64,000 nucleotides of DNA from Clostridium_AW malenominatum (GCF_039521365.1 NZ_BAAACF010000001.1:434001-498000), one strand, 5' to 3'. Shown: positions 25,946 through 35,727, numbered from the stretch's first letter. Notes: generated by a model not told the origin, from the sequence alone. Numbers and translations are program-made.

Positions 25946-27142
25946 TTATTTACCAAACATATTAGCAAATGTAGTTATTATCAATGCGTTAGTAAAGTCT
26001 ATTAAGAAAGCACCAACTATTGGTAATACGAAGAATGCTCTTGGAGCTTCACCGAATCTTTCAGTTACAGCTCTCATGTTAGCTATTCCATTAGGAGTAG
26101 CTCCCATACCGAATCCACAGTGACCAGCTGATATAACTGCAGCATCAAAGTCTCTTCCAACTAAGTTGAAAGTTACAAAGTAAGCAAAAGCAGCCATTAA
26201 TAATGTTTGAGTTATTAAGATTACTAAAAGTGGTCCTGCTACTGCAGCAAGTTCCCAAAGTTTTAATCCAACTAAGGCCATGGATAAGAATACATTTAGT
26301 CCTATAGAACCAATAATGTCTGTACAAGCTTGATTAATGTGCCATTTTCCAGTGGATTCACCAACGTTAAGAATAATAGCAGCTATAATCATTGAGTTAA
26401 CGTAGGATGGTAATGTTATACCCATCTTTACGAATTGTTTTTCTAAAACAGCACCAACACCGATTGATATTAATATTATTGCTAATGTTCTAAATATTTC
26501 ACTATAGTCAACAACTTCTTCTTTAGTTTCAACTTTTAAATCCTTTGGATTTACAGCAGCAGCATTTGATTTTAAACCTTTAGACTCAATTAACTTCTTA
26601 CCAATAGGTCCACCTATTAATGAACCCATAACAAGTCCGAAAGTAGCAGCAGCCATTGCAGTAGTAGTAGCTCCTACAAAACCAAAGTCTTTTTCAAACA
26701 CTGGTCCGAAAGCTCCACCAGTACCATGTCCACCTGTCATAGTTACTGAACCTGCGATTAATCCTAGTAATGGATGTTGTCCCAAAGCTTTAGCTAAAGC
26801 AACTCCTATTCCATTTTGGAATATACATAGTAGGGAAGCAACCATCCAGAATATAAATACCTGAATTCCGCCTTTTTTAACAAGTTCTAAGCTTGCACCC
26901 ATACCTATGGATGTAAAGAACACCATCATGAATGGTTTTTGTAGTGTTGTGTCAAGAACTAGCTTTAACGCTCCACTTTGATATAAGAATAAATTTAGTA
27001 TTGAAAATATAAGTCCTCCTACAACTGGAGCAGGTATACAGAATCTTTCTAGAACTGCTACCTTTGTTTTTACCCATGCACCGAAGTAATAAATTACAAC
27101 AGCTAGGGCAGTGGTTTGCATCATGTCCAATTTAATTTCCAT
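25946..27142 (-). CDS. gltS: Sodium/glutamate symporter, tandem copy 2
   Basis: 398 residues with about ten membrane segments and both GltS pore signatures (GGHGTGGAFGPVFE, GHCGFGMGATPNG). It starts at ATG 27142 behind AAAGGTGG; the frame to 27160 only reads through that ribosome site. It has its own promoter, a palindromic operator at the transcript start and its own terminator, so it is a separate transcription unit from copies 1 and 3. The conserved ribosome site and first 20 codons shared by all three copies indicate recent duplication. Confidence 0.94.
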   Translation of the reverse strand: MEIKLDMMQTTALAVVIYYFGAWVKTKVAVLERFCIPAPVVGGLIFSILNLFLYQSGALKLVLDTTLQKPFMMVFFTSIGMGASLELVKKGGIQVFIFWMVASLLCIFQNGIGVALAKALGQHPLLGLIAGSVTMTGGHGTGGAFGPVFEKDFGFVGATTTAMAAATFGLVMGSLIGGPIGKKLIESKGLKSNAAAVNPKDLKVETKEEVVDYSEIFRTLAIILISIGVGAVLEKQFVKMGITLPSYVNSMIIAAIILNVGESTGKWHINQACTDIIGSIGLNVFLSMALVGLKLWELAAVAGPLLVILITQTLLMAAFAYFVTFNLVGRDFDAAVISAGHCGFGMGATPNGIANMRAVTERFGEAPRAFFVLPIVGAFLIDFTNALIITTFANMFGK

Positions 27143-27171
27143 AATAAGTCCACCTTTCAATTAAAAAAATT

Positions 27172-27232
27172 TTGTAATGAAAACGTTTTTCGTTACAAAT
27201 TTAATTATATATAAACTCAATATAAAAATCAA
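27172..27232 (-). promoter_or_regulatory. Promoter and 27-bp operator of gltS copy 2
   Basis: Minus strand: TTGATT (27227-27232), 17 bases, TATAAT (27204-27209), then a 27-bp near-perfect palindrome at 27172-27198 with ends TTGTAA/TTACAA and core GAAAA-ACG-TTTTC. The core matches 12 of 14 positions of a CcpA cre site on the plus strand. The same layout is found before gltS copy 3. Confidence 0.75.
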
Positions 27233-27360
27233 TGAAAAAATTAAATAAAATGAAAATTTTGCAATAAAGAATAGTCTTTTTATTTAATTTTTAATATATT
27301 AAAATTTTTTAAAAAACTTTAATAAAATTATAAATATTAAAATAAAAATAATGTCGTAAA

Positions 27361-27395
27361 AAGACCAGATATCATTTTTATAATATCTGGTCTTT
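27361..27395 (-). terminator. Terminator of gltS copy 3
   Basis: AAGACCAGATAT and ATATCTGGTCTT form a 12-bp stem, followed on the minus strand by five T. Confidence 0.88.
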
Positions 27396-27408
27396 CGTAG
27401 TATTTATA

Positions 27409-28602
27409 TTATTTACTGAAGATATTTGCGAAGGTTGTAATGACAATTGCGTTAGTGAAGTCTATTAAGAAAGCACCAACGATTGGTAGTACGAAGAATG
27501 CTCTAGGAGCATCGCCGTATCTTTCGACTATAGCTCTCATGTTAGCTATTCCATTTGGAGTAGCTCCCATACCAAATCCACAGTGTCCTGCAGATATAAC
27601 TGCAGCATCGTAATCTCTACCAACAAAGTTAAAGGTTACAAATGTTGCAAAAGCAGCCATTAATATTGTTTGAGCTATTAAGATTAATGCCATTGGTCCT
27701 GCGACGTCTGCAAGTTCCCAAAGTTTTAATCCAACTAGAGCCATAGATAAGAATACATTTAATCCTATGGAACCTATAATGTCTGTGCATTTTTGGTTGA
27801 TGTGCCACTTTCCAGTTGATTCACCAATGTTAAGGATAATAGCAGCTATAATCATGGAATTAACGTAGGATGGTAATGTAATACCCATCTTTACGAATTG
27901 TTTTTCTAAAACAGCACCAACACCTATTGAAACTAATATTATAGTTAAAGTTCTAAATATTTCAGTATAATCAACAGCTTCTTCTTTTGCAGTAATGGAG
28001 TCAGTTGATTTATAAGCAGTTACATTTGGTTTCAAGCCTTTACTTTCGATTATTCTTCTTGCAACTGGTCCACCTATTAAGGAACCCATGATTAGTCCGA
28101 AAGTAGCAGCTGCCATTGCTGATGTTGTAGCCCCTACAAAACCGAAGTCTTTTTCAAACACTGGTCCGAAAGCTCCGCCGGTACCATGTCCACCTGTCAT
28201 AGTTACTGAACCTGCGATTAGTCCTAATAGAGGATTAGCGCCAACTGCTTTAGCTATAGCCACACCGATACCGTTTTGGAATACTGTTAGCACAGTAGCT
28301 ATTAACCAGAATATAACAACCTGGATTCCACCTTTTTTAATTAGGTTGATACTTGCTCCCATACCTATGGAAGTAAAGAACACCATCATAAATGGTTTCT
28401 GTAATGTAGTATCTAGAGCTAGCTTAACTGCTCCGCTTTGTCTTAAAAATAAATTTAATATTGCGAAAATAAGTCCTCCAACAACTGGAGCTGGAATGCA
28501 GAACTTTTCAAGTACTGCCATTTTGCTCTTTACCCAAACACCAAAGTAGTAAATAACTACGGCTAGGGCAGTGGTTTGCATCATGTCTAATTTAATTTCC
28601 AT
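27409..28602 (-). CDS. gltS: Sodium/glutamate symporter, tandem copy 3
   Basis: 397 residues, GltS family, with GGHGTGGAFGPVFE and GHCGFGMGATPNGIANM. The ATG at 28602 follows AAAGGTGG as in the other copies; the longer frame to 28689 crosses the promoter and operator and cannot be the protein start. It has its own promoter, operator and terminator. The sequence diverges from copies 1 and 2 mainly in the residue 200-220 linker and in a few membrane segments. Confidence 0.94.
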   Translation of the reverse strand: MEIKLDMMQTTALAVVIYYFGVWVKSKMAVLEKFCIPAPVVGGLIFAILNLFLRQSGAVKLALDTTLQKPFMMVFFTSIGMGASINLIKKGGIQVVIFWLIATVLTVFQNGIGVAIAKAVGANPLLGLIAGSVTMTGGHGTGGAFGPVFEKDFGFVGATTSAMAAATFGLIMGSLIGGPVARRIIESKGLKPNVTAYKSTDSITAKEEAVDYTEIFRTLTIILVSIGVGAVLEKQFVKMGITLPSYVNSMIIAAIILNIGESTGKWHINQKCTDIIGSIGLNVFLSMALVGLKLWELADVAGPMALILIAQTILMAAFATFVTFNFVGRDYDAAVISAGHCGFGMGATPNGIANMRAIVERYGDAPRAFFVLPIVGAFLIDFTNAIVITTFANIFSK

Positions 28603-28629
28603 AATAAGTCCACCTTTCGAATATAAAAT

Positions 28630-28689
28630 TTGTACTGAAAACGTTTTTCGGTACAAGCTTATTATATAAAATGTTAGAGTAAAAAGCAA
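28630..28689 (-). promoter_or_regulatory. Promoter and 27-bp operator of gltS copy 3
   Basis: Minus strand: TTGCTT (28684-28689), 17 bases, TATAAT (28661-28666), then a 27-bp palindrome at 28630-28656 with ends TTGTAC/GTACAA and the same GAAAA-ACG-TTTTC core as gltS copy 2. The end pair C-G here is A-T there, so symmetry is preserved while sequence changes. A degenerate half copy lies at 28782-28797. The remaining interval to 29000 is AT-rich with an imperfect AAAATGAA/TTCATTTT hairpin near 28955-28990 and no gene I can support. Confidence 0.75.
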
Positions 28690-29000
28690 TTGAAATATTT
28701 GAAAAAATGAAGGATTTAATAACGAACTTTTAATTTTTGGATAAAGTTAAAAAATATTAAAATTAAATAAATAAGCATAAATGTTTTTCGGTAAAAGTTT
28801 ATTTGAATAAAATTAAATTGAAAAATACCTGGTTAAACCTTGAAATAAAAGAAGTTGAGGAGTAATGATTTTTAGTAAAGAATACTTATAAAGTGTTGTT
28901 TTGTTATAATTTATATAGATTCTGAAAGGAAATAATGATAAGTATAACTTGACAAAATGAATGAATTTAAAATCATTCCTTCATTTTGGGTTATTAAAAA

Positions 29001-29042
29001 GAAAAGGGGTGGCATTAATGTTTTATTATGCCACCCCTTTTC
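29001..29042 (-). terminator. Terminator of the ABC binding-protein gene
   Basis: GAAAAGGGGTGGCAT and its exact complement form a 15-bp stem around a 12-base loop, followed by TTTTT on the minus strand. Confidence 0.92.
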
Positions 29043-29043
29043 T

Positions 29044-30066
29044 TTATTTCTTTTCTTCCATGATTTTTTTAGAGAATTTGTTGTCTATTAATACGTTAAA
29101 AGGAGGTCTTTCTGGAATTAAGTCTTTGTTATAGGACTGAATAACATCCATTAATCTAGTATAGTCCTCTTCATTTACTAAAGGATTTTCTGCGTAAGCG
29201 TTTATTTTTTTATAATTAGATATTACATTTGTAATTACTTTTTCATCAGTACCAGGGAAGAAAGAGATAATCTCTTTTGCAATAGCGTCGTCGCTATTTG
29301 ATAAAACCCACTGTTGTCCTTTGTATATTGCTTTTAAAAACCTTAAGATTAAATCTTCGTTTTTATCTAAATAGGACTTGGTGGCAAAGAAACAAGTGTA
29401 GGAAATAGCTCCAGCTGATTCTCCAATAGATGCAACGATGCTACCTGAATTGTCAATTTCTAGCATTGTTGCAGTAGGTTCAAATAGTGCCACATAATCT
29501 CCTGTACCACTTTTGAAAGCTCCAGCAGTGGCTGTAAAAGCAAGATTTGTAATAAGTTCCACGTCTTTACTTGGATCTAAGCCATGCTTCTTAAGTACGT
29601 ACTCTAATGCCATTTCTGGAACTCCGCCAGGTCTTCCCCCTATTATAGTCTTACCCCTTAAGCTTTCCCAAGTGAAATTATCCTCTTTCTTTCTTCCTAC
29701 TAAGAAAGAACCATCTCTTTGAGTTAATTGAGCAAACACTATAGGCAAGTCTTCTCTTTTCTGATTATAAATATAAATATTTTGTTCAGGTCCCGCAAAA
29801 CCGATATCAACGCTGCCACTCAAAACTTGTTGCATGGTTTTATCTGCACCTTGACCTGTGGTAAGTTCGATATCAATTCCTTGTTCTTTGAAGAAACCTT
29901 TATTTATTGCAACATACATAGGAGCATAGAAAACAGAGCGGACAACTTCATTTAAACGAACTTTTTCTATCTTTTTAACTTCGGTTTTTTTACAAGAAAT
30001 TAATAGTGTAGATACCATTATTAGTGAAATAAATAAAGAACTTATTCTAAAATATTTTTTTCCCAT
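29044..30066 (-). CDS. ABC transporter substrate-binding lipoprotein (NMT1/SsuA-like), no adjacent permease
   Basis: 340 residues. Lipoprotein signal peptide with lipobox LLISC near residue 25. The mature domain is the periplasmic-binding type II fold of the nitrate/sulfonate/pyrimidine-precursor group: FYAPMYVAINKGFFKEQGIDIEL, GADKTMQQVLSGSVDIGFAGPEQ, GKTIIGGRPGGVPEMALEYVL, DYVALFEPTA. The ATG at 30066 has GGAGGG upstream. Its natural partners would be the ATPase and permease at 18307-19859, the only members of that ABC family here, but the activase and three gltS genes intervene. Confidence 0.9.
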   Translation of the reverse strand: MGKKYFRISSLFISLIMVSTLLISCKKTEVKKIEKVRLNEVVRSVFYAPMYVAINKGFFKEQGIDIELTTGQGADKTMQQVLSGSVDIGFAGPEQNIYIYNQKREDLPIVFAQLTQRDGSFLVGRKKEDNFTWESLRGKTIIGGRPGGVPEMALEYVLKKHGLDPSKDVELITNLAFTATAGAFKSGTGDYVALFEPTATMLEIDNSGSIVASIGESAGAISYTCFFATKSYLDKNEDLILRFLKAIYKGQQWVLSNSDDAIAKEIISFFPGTDEKVITNVISNYKKINAYAENPLVNEEDYTRLMDVIQSYNKDLIPERPPFNVLIDNKFSKKIMEEKK

Positions 30067-30161
30067 TTTACCCTCCATTTATTAATTTATCTACTTTATA
30101 CTATGATTTGAAATATATAATGTGATAATATTATTATAAAAACCTAATTGGAGTGATTGGT

Positions 30162-32153
30162 TTGAAGAAATATTTTAAGGCACTTATTTTATTTTCTATA
30201 GGTATGATGATTTTATTTGGATTTAATCTATTTATATATTATAAAGATAAAACAGAAGATAAGAGCTCTTATGCTGTGGTAAGGGTAGCTGGAGATGAAA
30301 ACTTTCCTCCTTTTGAATATATAGATGAAAGTGGAGTGTATACTGGATTTAATGTAGATATTATAAGGGCCATAGCTTTAGTAAGTGGTGTTGAAGTTCA
30401 GTTTTATCCTATGAGATGGGAGGAAGCCTGTGAAAAGTTAACTAAAGGTGAAATAGACTTAATACAAGGTATGAAGTATACTACTGAAAGAGCTAAAGAT
30501 TATGATTTCACTGAAGGGTATATTCAAAATTCACAATCAATATTCGTATTAGAAAACAATCTTTTAATAACCTCATATGAAAGTTTAACTGGCCATGCGG
30601 TAGCTATACAAAAAGGGGATGTGGCTATAAATAACTTAAGAAGCCTTAAGGATGTAGATGTTGTATTTACAAATAATCAAGAGGAGGCCTTTGTTAAGTT
30701 ATTAGAGGGAGAAGTAGAAGCAATTATTTGTAACACCTTAACGGGAGTGAATTATTTAGATAAATTAAAAGTAAGAAATAAGATAAAAATAGTAGATATA
30801 CCTCTTAACTATACAGATTATTCTATTGCAATAAAAAAAGGTGATACTAGGCTTTTAAAGATTATGAATAGGGGATTAAGAGAAATTAAAGATAATGGAA
30901 CCTATGAAACTATATATAGGAAATGGTTTGGCAATACTAATGATTATCCTACCTGGTATGTAAAAAATATCATGAAGATTTCACTGGTGGGAGGGATGGT
31001 TTTCATGATAGCTTTTTTGCTGTTCTACTTATGGAATGATATATTGAAAGAAGAGGTCAAAAAGCAAACTTATAGGTTAGAGCAGGTTAATGCAGATTTA
31101 GTCAGAAAAAATGACTATATTAAGGAAGAAAAAGATTTTAGAGAATGGATATTGAACAGTATATATAGTGGCATTATTACTATAAATAGTGATGGCGAGA
31201 TAACTTTTATTAATGACATTGCTTTAAAGATTTTAAAGATTAAAATGGAAGAGTTGATTAATATGAATGTAGAAGACACTCTTATTAATGAAATATTTCC
31301 TGTGGGAGAAAAAGCAAATTCTAATGAATTAAAAGAAATTTATATAAATGAAAGAAAAATATATATTAATTATCGAATTAATATAATAGGTGGAAAAAAT
31401 CAATATTATAATGAAACTATAATTAGCTTTAGAGATATTACAGAGGAGAAGTTAATGCATGAAACTATAAAAACTAGAGATAAAATGGATTCATTAGGTA
31501 CTTTATTATCTGGTATAGCCCACGAAATAAGAAATCCACTTACATCTATAAAAACTTATGCAGAATTATTGCCCAAGAAATATGAAAATCCTAAATTTAG
31601 AGAAATGATATCGTTAGATATACCAAAGGAAATTGAAAGATTGAATAACTTGATAAATGATTTATTAGAATATTCTAAACCGAGAAAGCCTTTTAAAGAA
31701 GAAGTTTCTTTATTGAATACTGTTGAGAGTTTATTAAGATTAATTAAAGACAAAATAGATAGAAATTTAATAAAGATAAATATAAACATTAATGAGGATA
31801 TCGTTGTGTTTATTGATAAAAATCAGCTAAGACAAGTATTGATTAATTTAATGTTAAATTCAATAGAAAGTATGAATAAAGAAGAAAAAATTATTAATAT
31901 AGATTGCAAGATAGATAGAAAGGGCGTAATTCTATATCTATCTGATAATGGACATGGCATAGATGAAAAAGATATGGATAAGGTATATAACCCTTTTTTC
32001 ACTACAAAAGCAACGGGTACTGGTTTAGGGCTTTTTGTAACCTATAAACTGCTAATGGAGAACGGGGTGGATATTCAAATAGAAAGCATAAAAGAGGTGG
32101 GAACAACCTTTAAATTATATTTTAAAAAGGAAGGAGAGGATGAGGATGTTTAA
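30162..32153 (+). CDS. Sensor histidine kinase with extracytoplasmic amino-acid-binding domain
   Basis: 663 residues. One membrane anchor (about 7-27), an extracytoplasmic SBP_bac_3 domain (about 40-265: VRVAGDENFPPFEYIDESG, GFNVDIIRAIA, DLIQGMKYTTERAKDYDFTEGY), a second span (about 275-295), a PAS-like region (330-430), HisKA with phospho-His in GIAHEIRNPLTSIKTYAELL, and an ATPase domain with NLMLNS, DNGHGI and GTGLGLF. SBP_bac_3 domains bind polar amino acids such as glutamate or histidine. The TTG start at 30162 has GGAGTGAT upstream. It overlaps the sigma-54 regulator gene. Confidence 0.92.
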   Translation: MKKYFKALILFSIGMMILFGFNLFIYYKDKTEDKSSYAVVRVAGDENFPPFEYIDESGVYTGFNVDIIRAIALVSGVEVQFYPMRWEEACEKLTKGEIDLIQGMKYTTERAKDYDFTEGYIQNSQSIFVLENNLLITSYESLTGHAVAIQKGDVAINNLRSLKDVDVVFTNNQEEAFVKLLEGEVEAIICNTLTGVNYLDKLKVRNKIKIVDIPLNYTDYSIAIKKGDTRLLKIMNRGLREIKDNGTYETIYRKWFGNTNDYPTWYVKNIMKISLVGGMVFMIAFLLFYLWNDILKEEVKKQTYRLEQVNADLVRKNDYIKEEKDFREWILNSIYSGIITINSDGEITFINDIALKILKIKMEELINMNVEDTLINEIFPVGEKANSNELKEIYINERKIYINYRINIIGGKNQYYNETIISFRDITEEKLMHETIKTRDKMDSLGTLLSGIAHEIRNPLTSIKTYAELLPKKYENPKFREMISLDIPKEIERLNNLINDLLEYSKPRKPFKEEVSLLNTVESLLRLIKDKIDRNLIKINININEDIVVFIDKNQLRQVLINLMLNSIESMNKEEKIINIDCKIDRKGVILYLSDNGHGIDEKDMDKVYNPFFTTKATGTGLGLFVTYKLLMENGVDIQIESIKEVGTTFKLYFKKEGEDEDV

Positions 32154-33504
32154 ATTACTTATTATTGATGATGAGAACTCCATTTGCTCGTCTCTTAGCT
32201 TTGCTCTAGAAGATAATTATAAAATTTTCACGTCAAGAAATTCAAGGGAAGCTGAGGATATAATACTTAAAGAAACTATAAATATTGTGCTTTTGGATTT
32301 AAGATTAGGTGACGAAGATGGTCTAGAAATATTAAAAAGAATAAAAAACATAAATAAAGAAGTTGTAGTAATAATAATGACAGCTTTTGGTACTATAGAA
32401 TCTTCTGTAAAAGCTATGGCAGAGGGGGCTTTTTATTACATAACTAAACCCATTAATATTGAAGAATTAAATTTATTATTACTAAAGTGTGAAGAATACA
32501 TTGAATTAAATAGTAAGATTAAGCATTTGAGCAACCAAATAAATGATAATTCCATGTATGGTAAATATAACATAATAGGAAAATCTAAAAAAATTTTAGG
32601 AGTATTTGATATTATAGATAGAGTAAAAGATATTGACATTAATATATTAGTTACAGGAGAAAGTGGAACGGGAAAAGATTTAGTTGCTAGAGCTATTCAT
32701 TATAATGGAAAAAGAAAGGATAAACCTTTTAATGTTATTAATTGTTCAGCTATTCCTGATAACTTATTGGAAAGTGAATTATTTGGGTATAAAAAAGGAG
32801 CTTTTACAGGGGCTGTGGAAGATAAAAAAGGTATAATAGAAAGCTCTAATGGTGGAACACTATTTTTGGATGAAATAGGAGATATGGATATAAATTTGCA
32901 AACAAAGCTACTTAGAGTAATACAAGAAAAGGAAATAAGGCCTATAGGTGAAAGTCATAGTAGGAATGTAGATGTTAGGTTTATAGCGGCGACTAATAAA
33001 GATTTAAAGGAAGAGGTTAAAAAAAATAGATTTAGACAAGACTTATATTATAGATTAAATGTAATAGACATACAATTACCTGCGCTAAGAGAAAGGAAGG
33101 AAGATATAGCTACACTTATAGAATATTTCATTAAAAAATTCAATAGTAAAATGGAGAAAAGTGTTAAGGGGATTACAGCGAAAGCGCTGCACAGATTGGA
33201 AAACTATTATTTTCATGGAAACATTAGAGAACTTCAAAATATAATTGAAAGAGCCATTGTTTTAAACGAAGGGCAATATATTGAATTAGAAGACTTACCT
33301 GAAGAGATTTTATATAAGGAAAATATTGTACAAGAGGAAAATGATTTGATACCCATATATGTAGGTGAAGATATGAAATCCATAGAAAAAAAGGTCATAG
33401 AGCATACTTTAATCAAATATGAAGGAAATAGAAAAAGAACTGCTGAGATATTAAATATAGGGGAGAGAACCTTAAGATATAAAATAAAGGAATACAAACT
33501 TTGA
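32146..33504 (+). CDS. NtrC-family sigma-54-dependent response regulator
   Basis: 452 residues: receiver domain with phospho-acceptor Asp51 (VLLDLRLGDEDG), AAA+ domain with Walker A GESGTGKD, the sigma-54 contact loop GAFTGA, Walker B LFLDEIGD and the arginine-finger region FRQDLYYRLNV, and a Fis-type helix-turn-helix (RTAEILNIGERTLRYKI) at the C-terminus. All features required for sigma-54 activation are intact. ATG codons at 32140 and 32146 are both possible. The gene starts inside the kinase gene. A sigma-54 promoter is found before the hut-cluster gltS at 46032-46049, a plausible target. Confidence 0.94.
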   Translation: MFKLLIIDDENSICSSLSFALEDNYKIFTSRNSREAEDIILKETINIVLLDLRLGDEDGLEILKRIKNINKEVVVIIMTAFGTIESSVKAMAEGAFYYITKPINIEELNLLLLKCEEYIELNSKIKHLSNQINDNSMYGKYNIIGKSKKILGVFDIIDRVKDIDINILVTGESGTGKDLVARAIHYNGKRKDKPFNVINCSAIPDNLLESELFGYKKGAFTGAVEDKKGIIESSNGGTLFLDEIGDMDINLQTKLLRVIQEKEIRPIGESHSRNVDVRFIAATNKDLKEEVKKNRFRQDLYYRLNVIDIQLPALRERKEDIATLIEYFIKKFNSKMEKSVKGITAKALHRLENYYFHGNIRELQNIIERAIVLNEGQYIELEDLPEEILYKENIVQEENDLIPIYVGEDMKSIEKKVIEHTLIKYEGNRKRTAEILNIGERTLRYKIKEYKL

Positions 33505-33574
33505 TTAGAGTCGATAAAAAAATAAAAATATACTTATTGAGAAAATAAAAATTTTTTAATTATATATAAAAAGC

Positions 33575-33606
33575 TAGACGATTTAAAGACGAATAAAGGT
33601 TATAAT
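33575..33606 (+). promoter_or_regulatory. SARP-type promoter of hutU
   Basis: Heptamers TAGACGA (33575-33581) and AAGACGA (33586-33592) with 11-bp periodicity, 8 bp to TATAAT (33601-33606), and no recognisable -35 box. The same geometry occurs before the racemase gene and ftcD. The ribosome site of hutU (AGGAGG) follows about 45 bases after the -10. Confidence 0.75.
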
Positions 33607-33658
33607 GTAATTGTAAGAAAGTTATAAAAATTTCATAAGTTTAATAGGAGGTATATTT

Positions 33659-35701
33659 ATGATAACAAATTTTGACATTTCAGAAAGCATGAAAATAAAA
33701 CTAGACGATTATTTACCAGAGATGCCTAAATTCGAGAAAGGCATAAGAAGAGCACCTAATAGAGGTTTCCGTTTAACAAAATCACAAACAGAAGTAGCTT
33801 TAAAAAATGCATTAAGATATATCCCAGAAAAATATCATGAACAGTTAATTCCAGAATTCTTAGAAGAGTTAATGACAAAGGGAAGAATATATGGATATAG
33901 ATTTAGACCACAAGAAAGAATATATGGTAAGCCTATCCATGAATATAAAGGAAAGTGCATGGAAGGAAAAGCATTCCAAGTAATGATGGATAATAACTTA
34001 GATTTTGATGTTGCGTTATATCCTTATGAATTAGTTACCTACGGTGAGACAGGAAGCGTATGTCAGAACTGGATGCAATATACTTTAATTAAAAAATACT
34101 TAGAAGAGCTAACTGAAGATCAAACTTTAGTTATTTCCTCAGGACATCCATTAGGTTTATTTAAATCAAGACCAAACTCACCCAGAGTTATTATAACAAA
34201 TGCTTTAATGATAGGTATGTTTGACAACTTAAAGGATTGGGAAATTGCAGAGGAAATGGGAGTTGCAAACTATGGACAAATGACAGCAGGAGGATGGATG
34301 TATATAGGACCTCAGGGAATTGTTCATGGAACATATAATACAGTATTGAATGCAGGAAGAATGAAATTAGGAATACCAAATGATGGAGACTTAGCGGGAA
34401 GATTATTTGTAACTTCAGGTCTTGGAGGAATGAGTGGTGCTCAAGGTAAAGCTACAGAAATAGCAAATGGAGTAGCAATTGTTGCAGAAGTTGATAAGTC
34501 AAGAGTAGATACAAGACTTGAACAGGGATGGATTAAGAAATGGTCAGCTAACTTAGAAGAGGTAGTAAAAATGGCTAAGGAATCTCAAGAAAAAGGAGAG
34601 GCTATGTCCATTGCATACCATGGTAATATTGTGGATCTACTTGAATATATGTTAGAAAATAACGTTCACATAGATTTATTATCAGACCAAACTTCCTGTC
34701 ATAATGTTTACGAAGGTGGATATTGCCCAGCGGGTATAAGTTTTGAAGAAAGAACTAGACTTCTTGCTGAAGATCCAGTAAAGTTTAGAGAATTAGTTGA
34801 TGAAACTTTAAAAAGACATTTCAATGTAATAAAAGCTTTATCTGAAAAAGGAGTATATTTCTTTGACTATGGAAACTCCTTTATGAAAGCTATGTATGAT
34901 GCAGGAGTTAAAGAAATTTCTAAAAATGGTATAGATGAAAAAGATGGATTTATATGGCCTTCCTATGTAGAAGATATCATGGGACCACAGCTATTTGACT
35001 ATGGATATGGACCATTCAGATGGGTATGTTTAAGTGGAGATAATGAAGATTTAATAAAAACAGATAGAGCTGCTATGGAGTGTATAGATCCGAATAGAAG
35101 ATATCAAGATAGAGATAACTACAACTGGATTAGAGATGCAGAAAAAAATAGAATGGTAGTTGGTACTCAAGCTAGAATTCTTTACCAAGATACTATGGGA
35201 AGAGTTAAGATAGCATTGAAGTTTAATGAAATGGTTAGACGTGGAGAAGTTGGTCCTATAATGCTTGGAAGAGACCACCACGACGTATCAGGAACGGATT
35301 CACCATTTAGAGAAACATCAAACATTAAAGATGGAAGTAATGTAATGGCTGATATGGCGGTACAGTGCTTTGCGGGAAATGCAGCAAGAGGAATGAGCTT
35401 AATCGCCCTTCATAATGGTGGTGGAGTTGGAATAGGAAAATCTATTAATGGTGGTTTTGGATTAATTCTTGATGGAAGTTATAAAGCTGATGAAATAATT
35501 AGATTATCTATGTCATGGGACGTTATGGGTGGAGTTGCTAGACGTTCTTGGGCTAGAAATGAAAACTCTATAGAAACAGTAATTGAGTACAATAAGATGA
35601 ATGAAGGCAGTGACCATATTACAGTACCATATTTAGCAAATGAAGAAGACGTAGTAAGTGCTGTAAGTGAAGCTTTCAAAAAGTACGGATTTGAAAAATA
35701 A
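33659..35701 (+). CDS. hutU: Urocanate hydratase
   Basis: NAD-dependent hydration of urocanate to imidazolonepropionate, step two of histidine degradation. The 680-residue product is of the long form (Bacillus-type proteins are about 550). Visible family blocks: YGETGSVCQNWMQY, ISSGHPLGLF, NYGQMTAGGWMYIGPQGIVHGTYNT, LFVTSGLGGMSGAQGKA, and SDQTSCHNVYEGGYCPAG with the active-site Cys region. GGAGG precedes the ATG. It starts the hutU-hutI transcript, 26 bases ahead of hutI, and is driven by a SARP-type promoter. Confidence 0.96.
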   Translation: MITNFDISESMKIKLDDYLPEMPKFEKGIRRAPNRGFRLTKSQTEVALKNALRYIPEKYHEQLIPEFLEELMTKGRIYGYRFRPQERIYGKPIHEYKGKCMEGKAFQVMMDNNLDFDVALYPYELVTYGETGSVCQNWMQYTLIKKYLEELTEDQTLVISSGHPLGLFKSRPNSPRVIITNALMIGMFDNLKDWEIAEEMGVANYGQMTAGGWMYIGPQGIVHGTYNTVLNAGRMKLGIPNDGDLAGRLFVTSGLGGMSGAQGKATEIANGVAIVAEVDKSRVDTRLEQGWIKKWSANLEEVVKMAKESQEKGEAMSIAYHGNIVDLLEYMLENNVHIDLLSDQTSCHNVYEGGYCPAGISFEERTRLLAEDPVKFRELVDETLKRHFNVIKALSEKGVYFFDYGNSFMKAMYDAGVKEISKNGIDEKDGFIWPSYVEDIMGPQLFDYGYGPFRWVCLSGDNEDLIKTDRAAMECIDPNRRYQDRDNYNWIRDAEKNRMVVGTQARILYQDTMGRVKIALKFNEMVRRGEVGPIMLGRDHHDVSGTDSPFRETSNIKDGSNVMADMAVQCFAGNAARGMSLIALHNGGGVGIGKSINGGFGLILDGSYKADEIIRLSMSWDVMGGVARRSWARNENSIETVIEYNKMNEGSDHITVPYLANEEDVVSAVSEAFKKYGFEK

Positions 35702-35727
35702 TATTATGTTAAAGTAGGTGATTTCAT

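Noticed and set aside
28088..28549. 153-aa plus-strand frame within gltS copy 3
   Set aside because: Antisense shadow of a highly conserved carrier gene; no ribosome site and low-complexity Pro/Ala composition.
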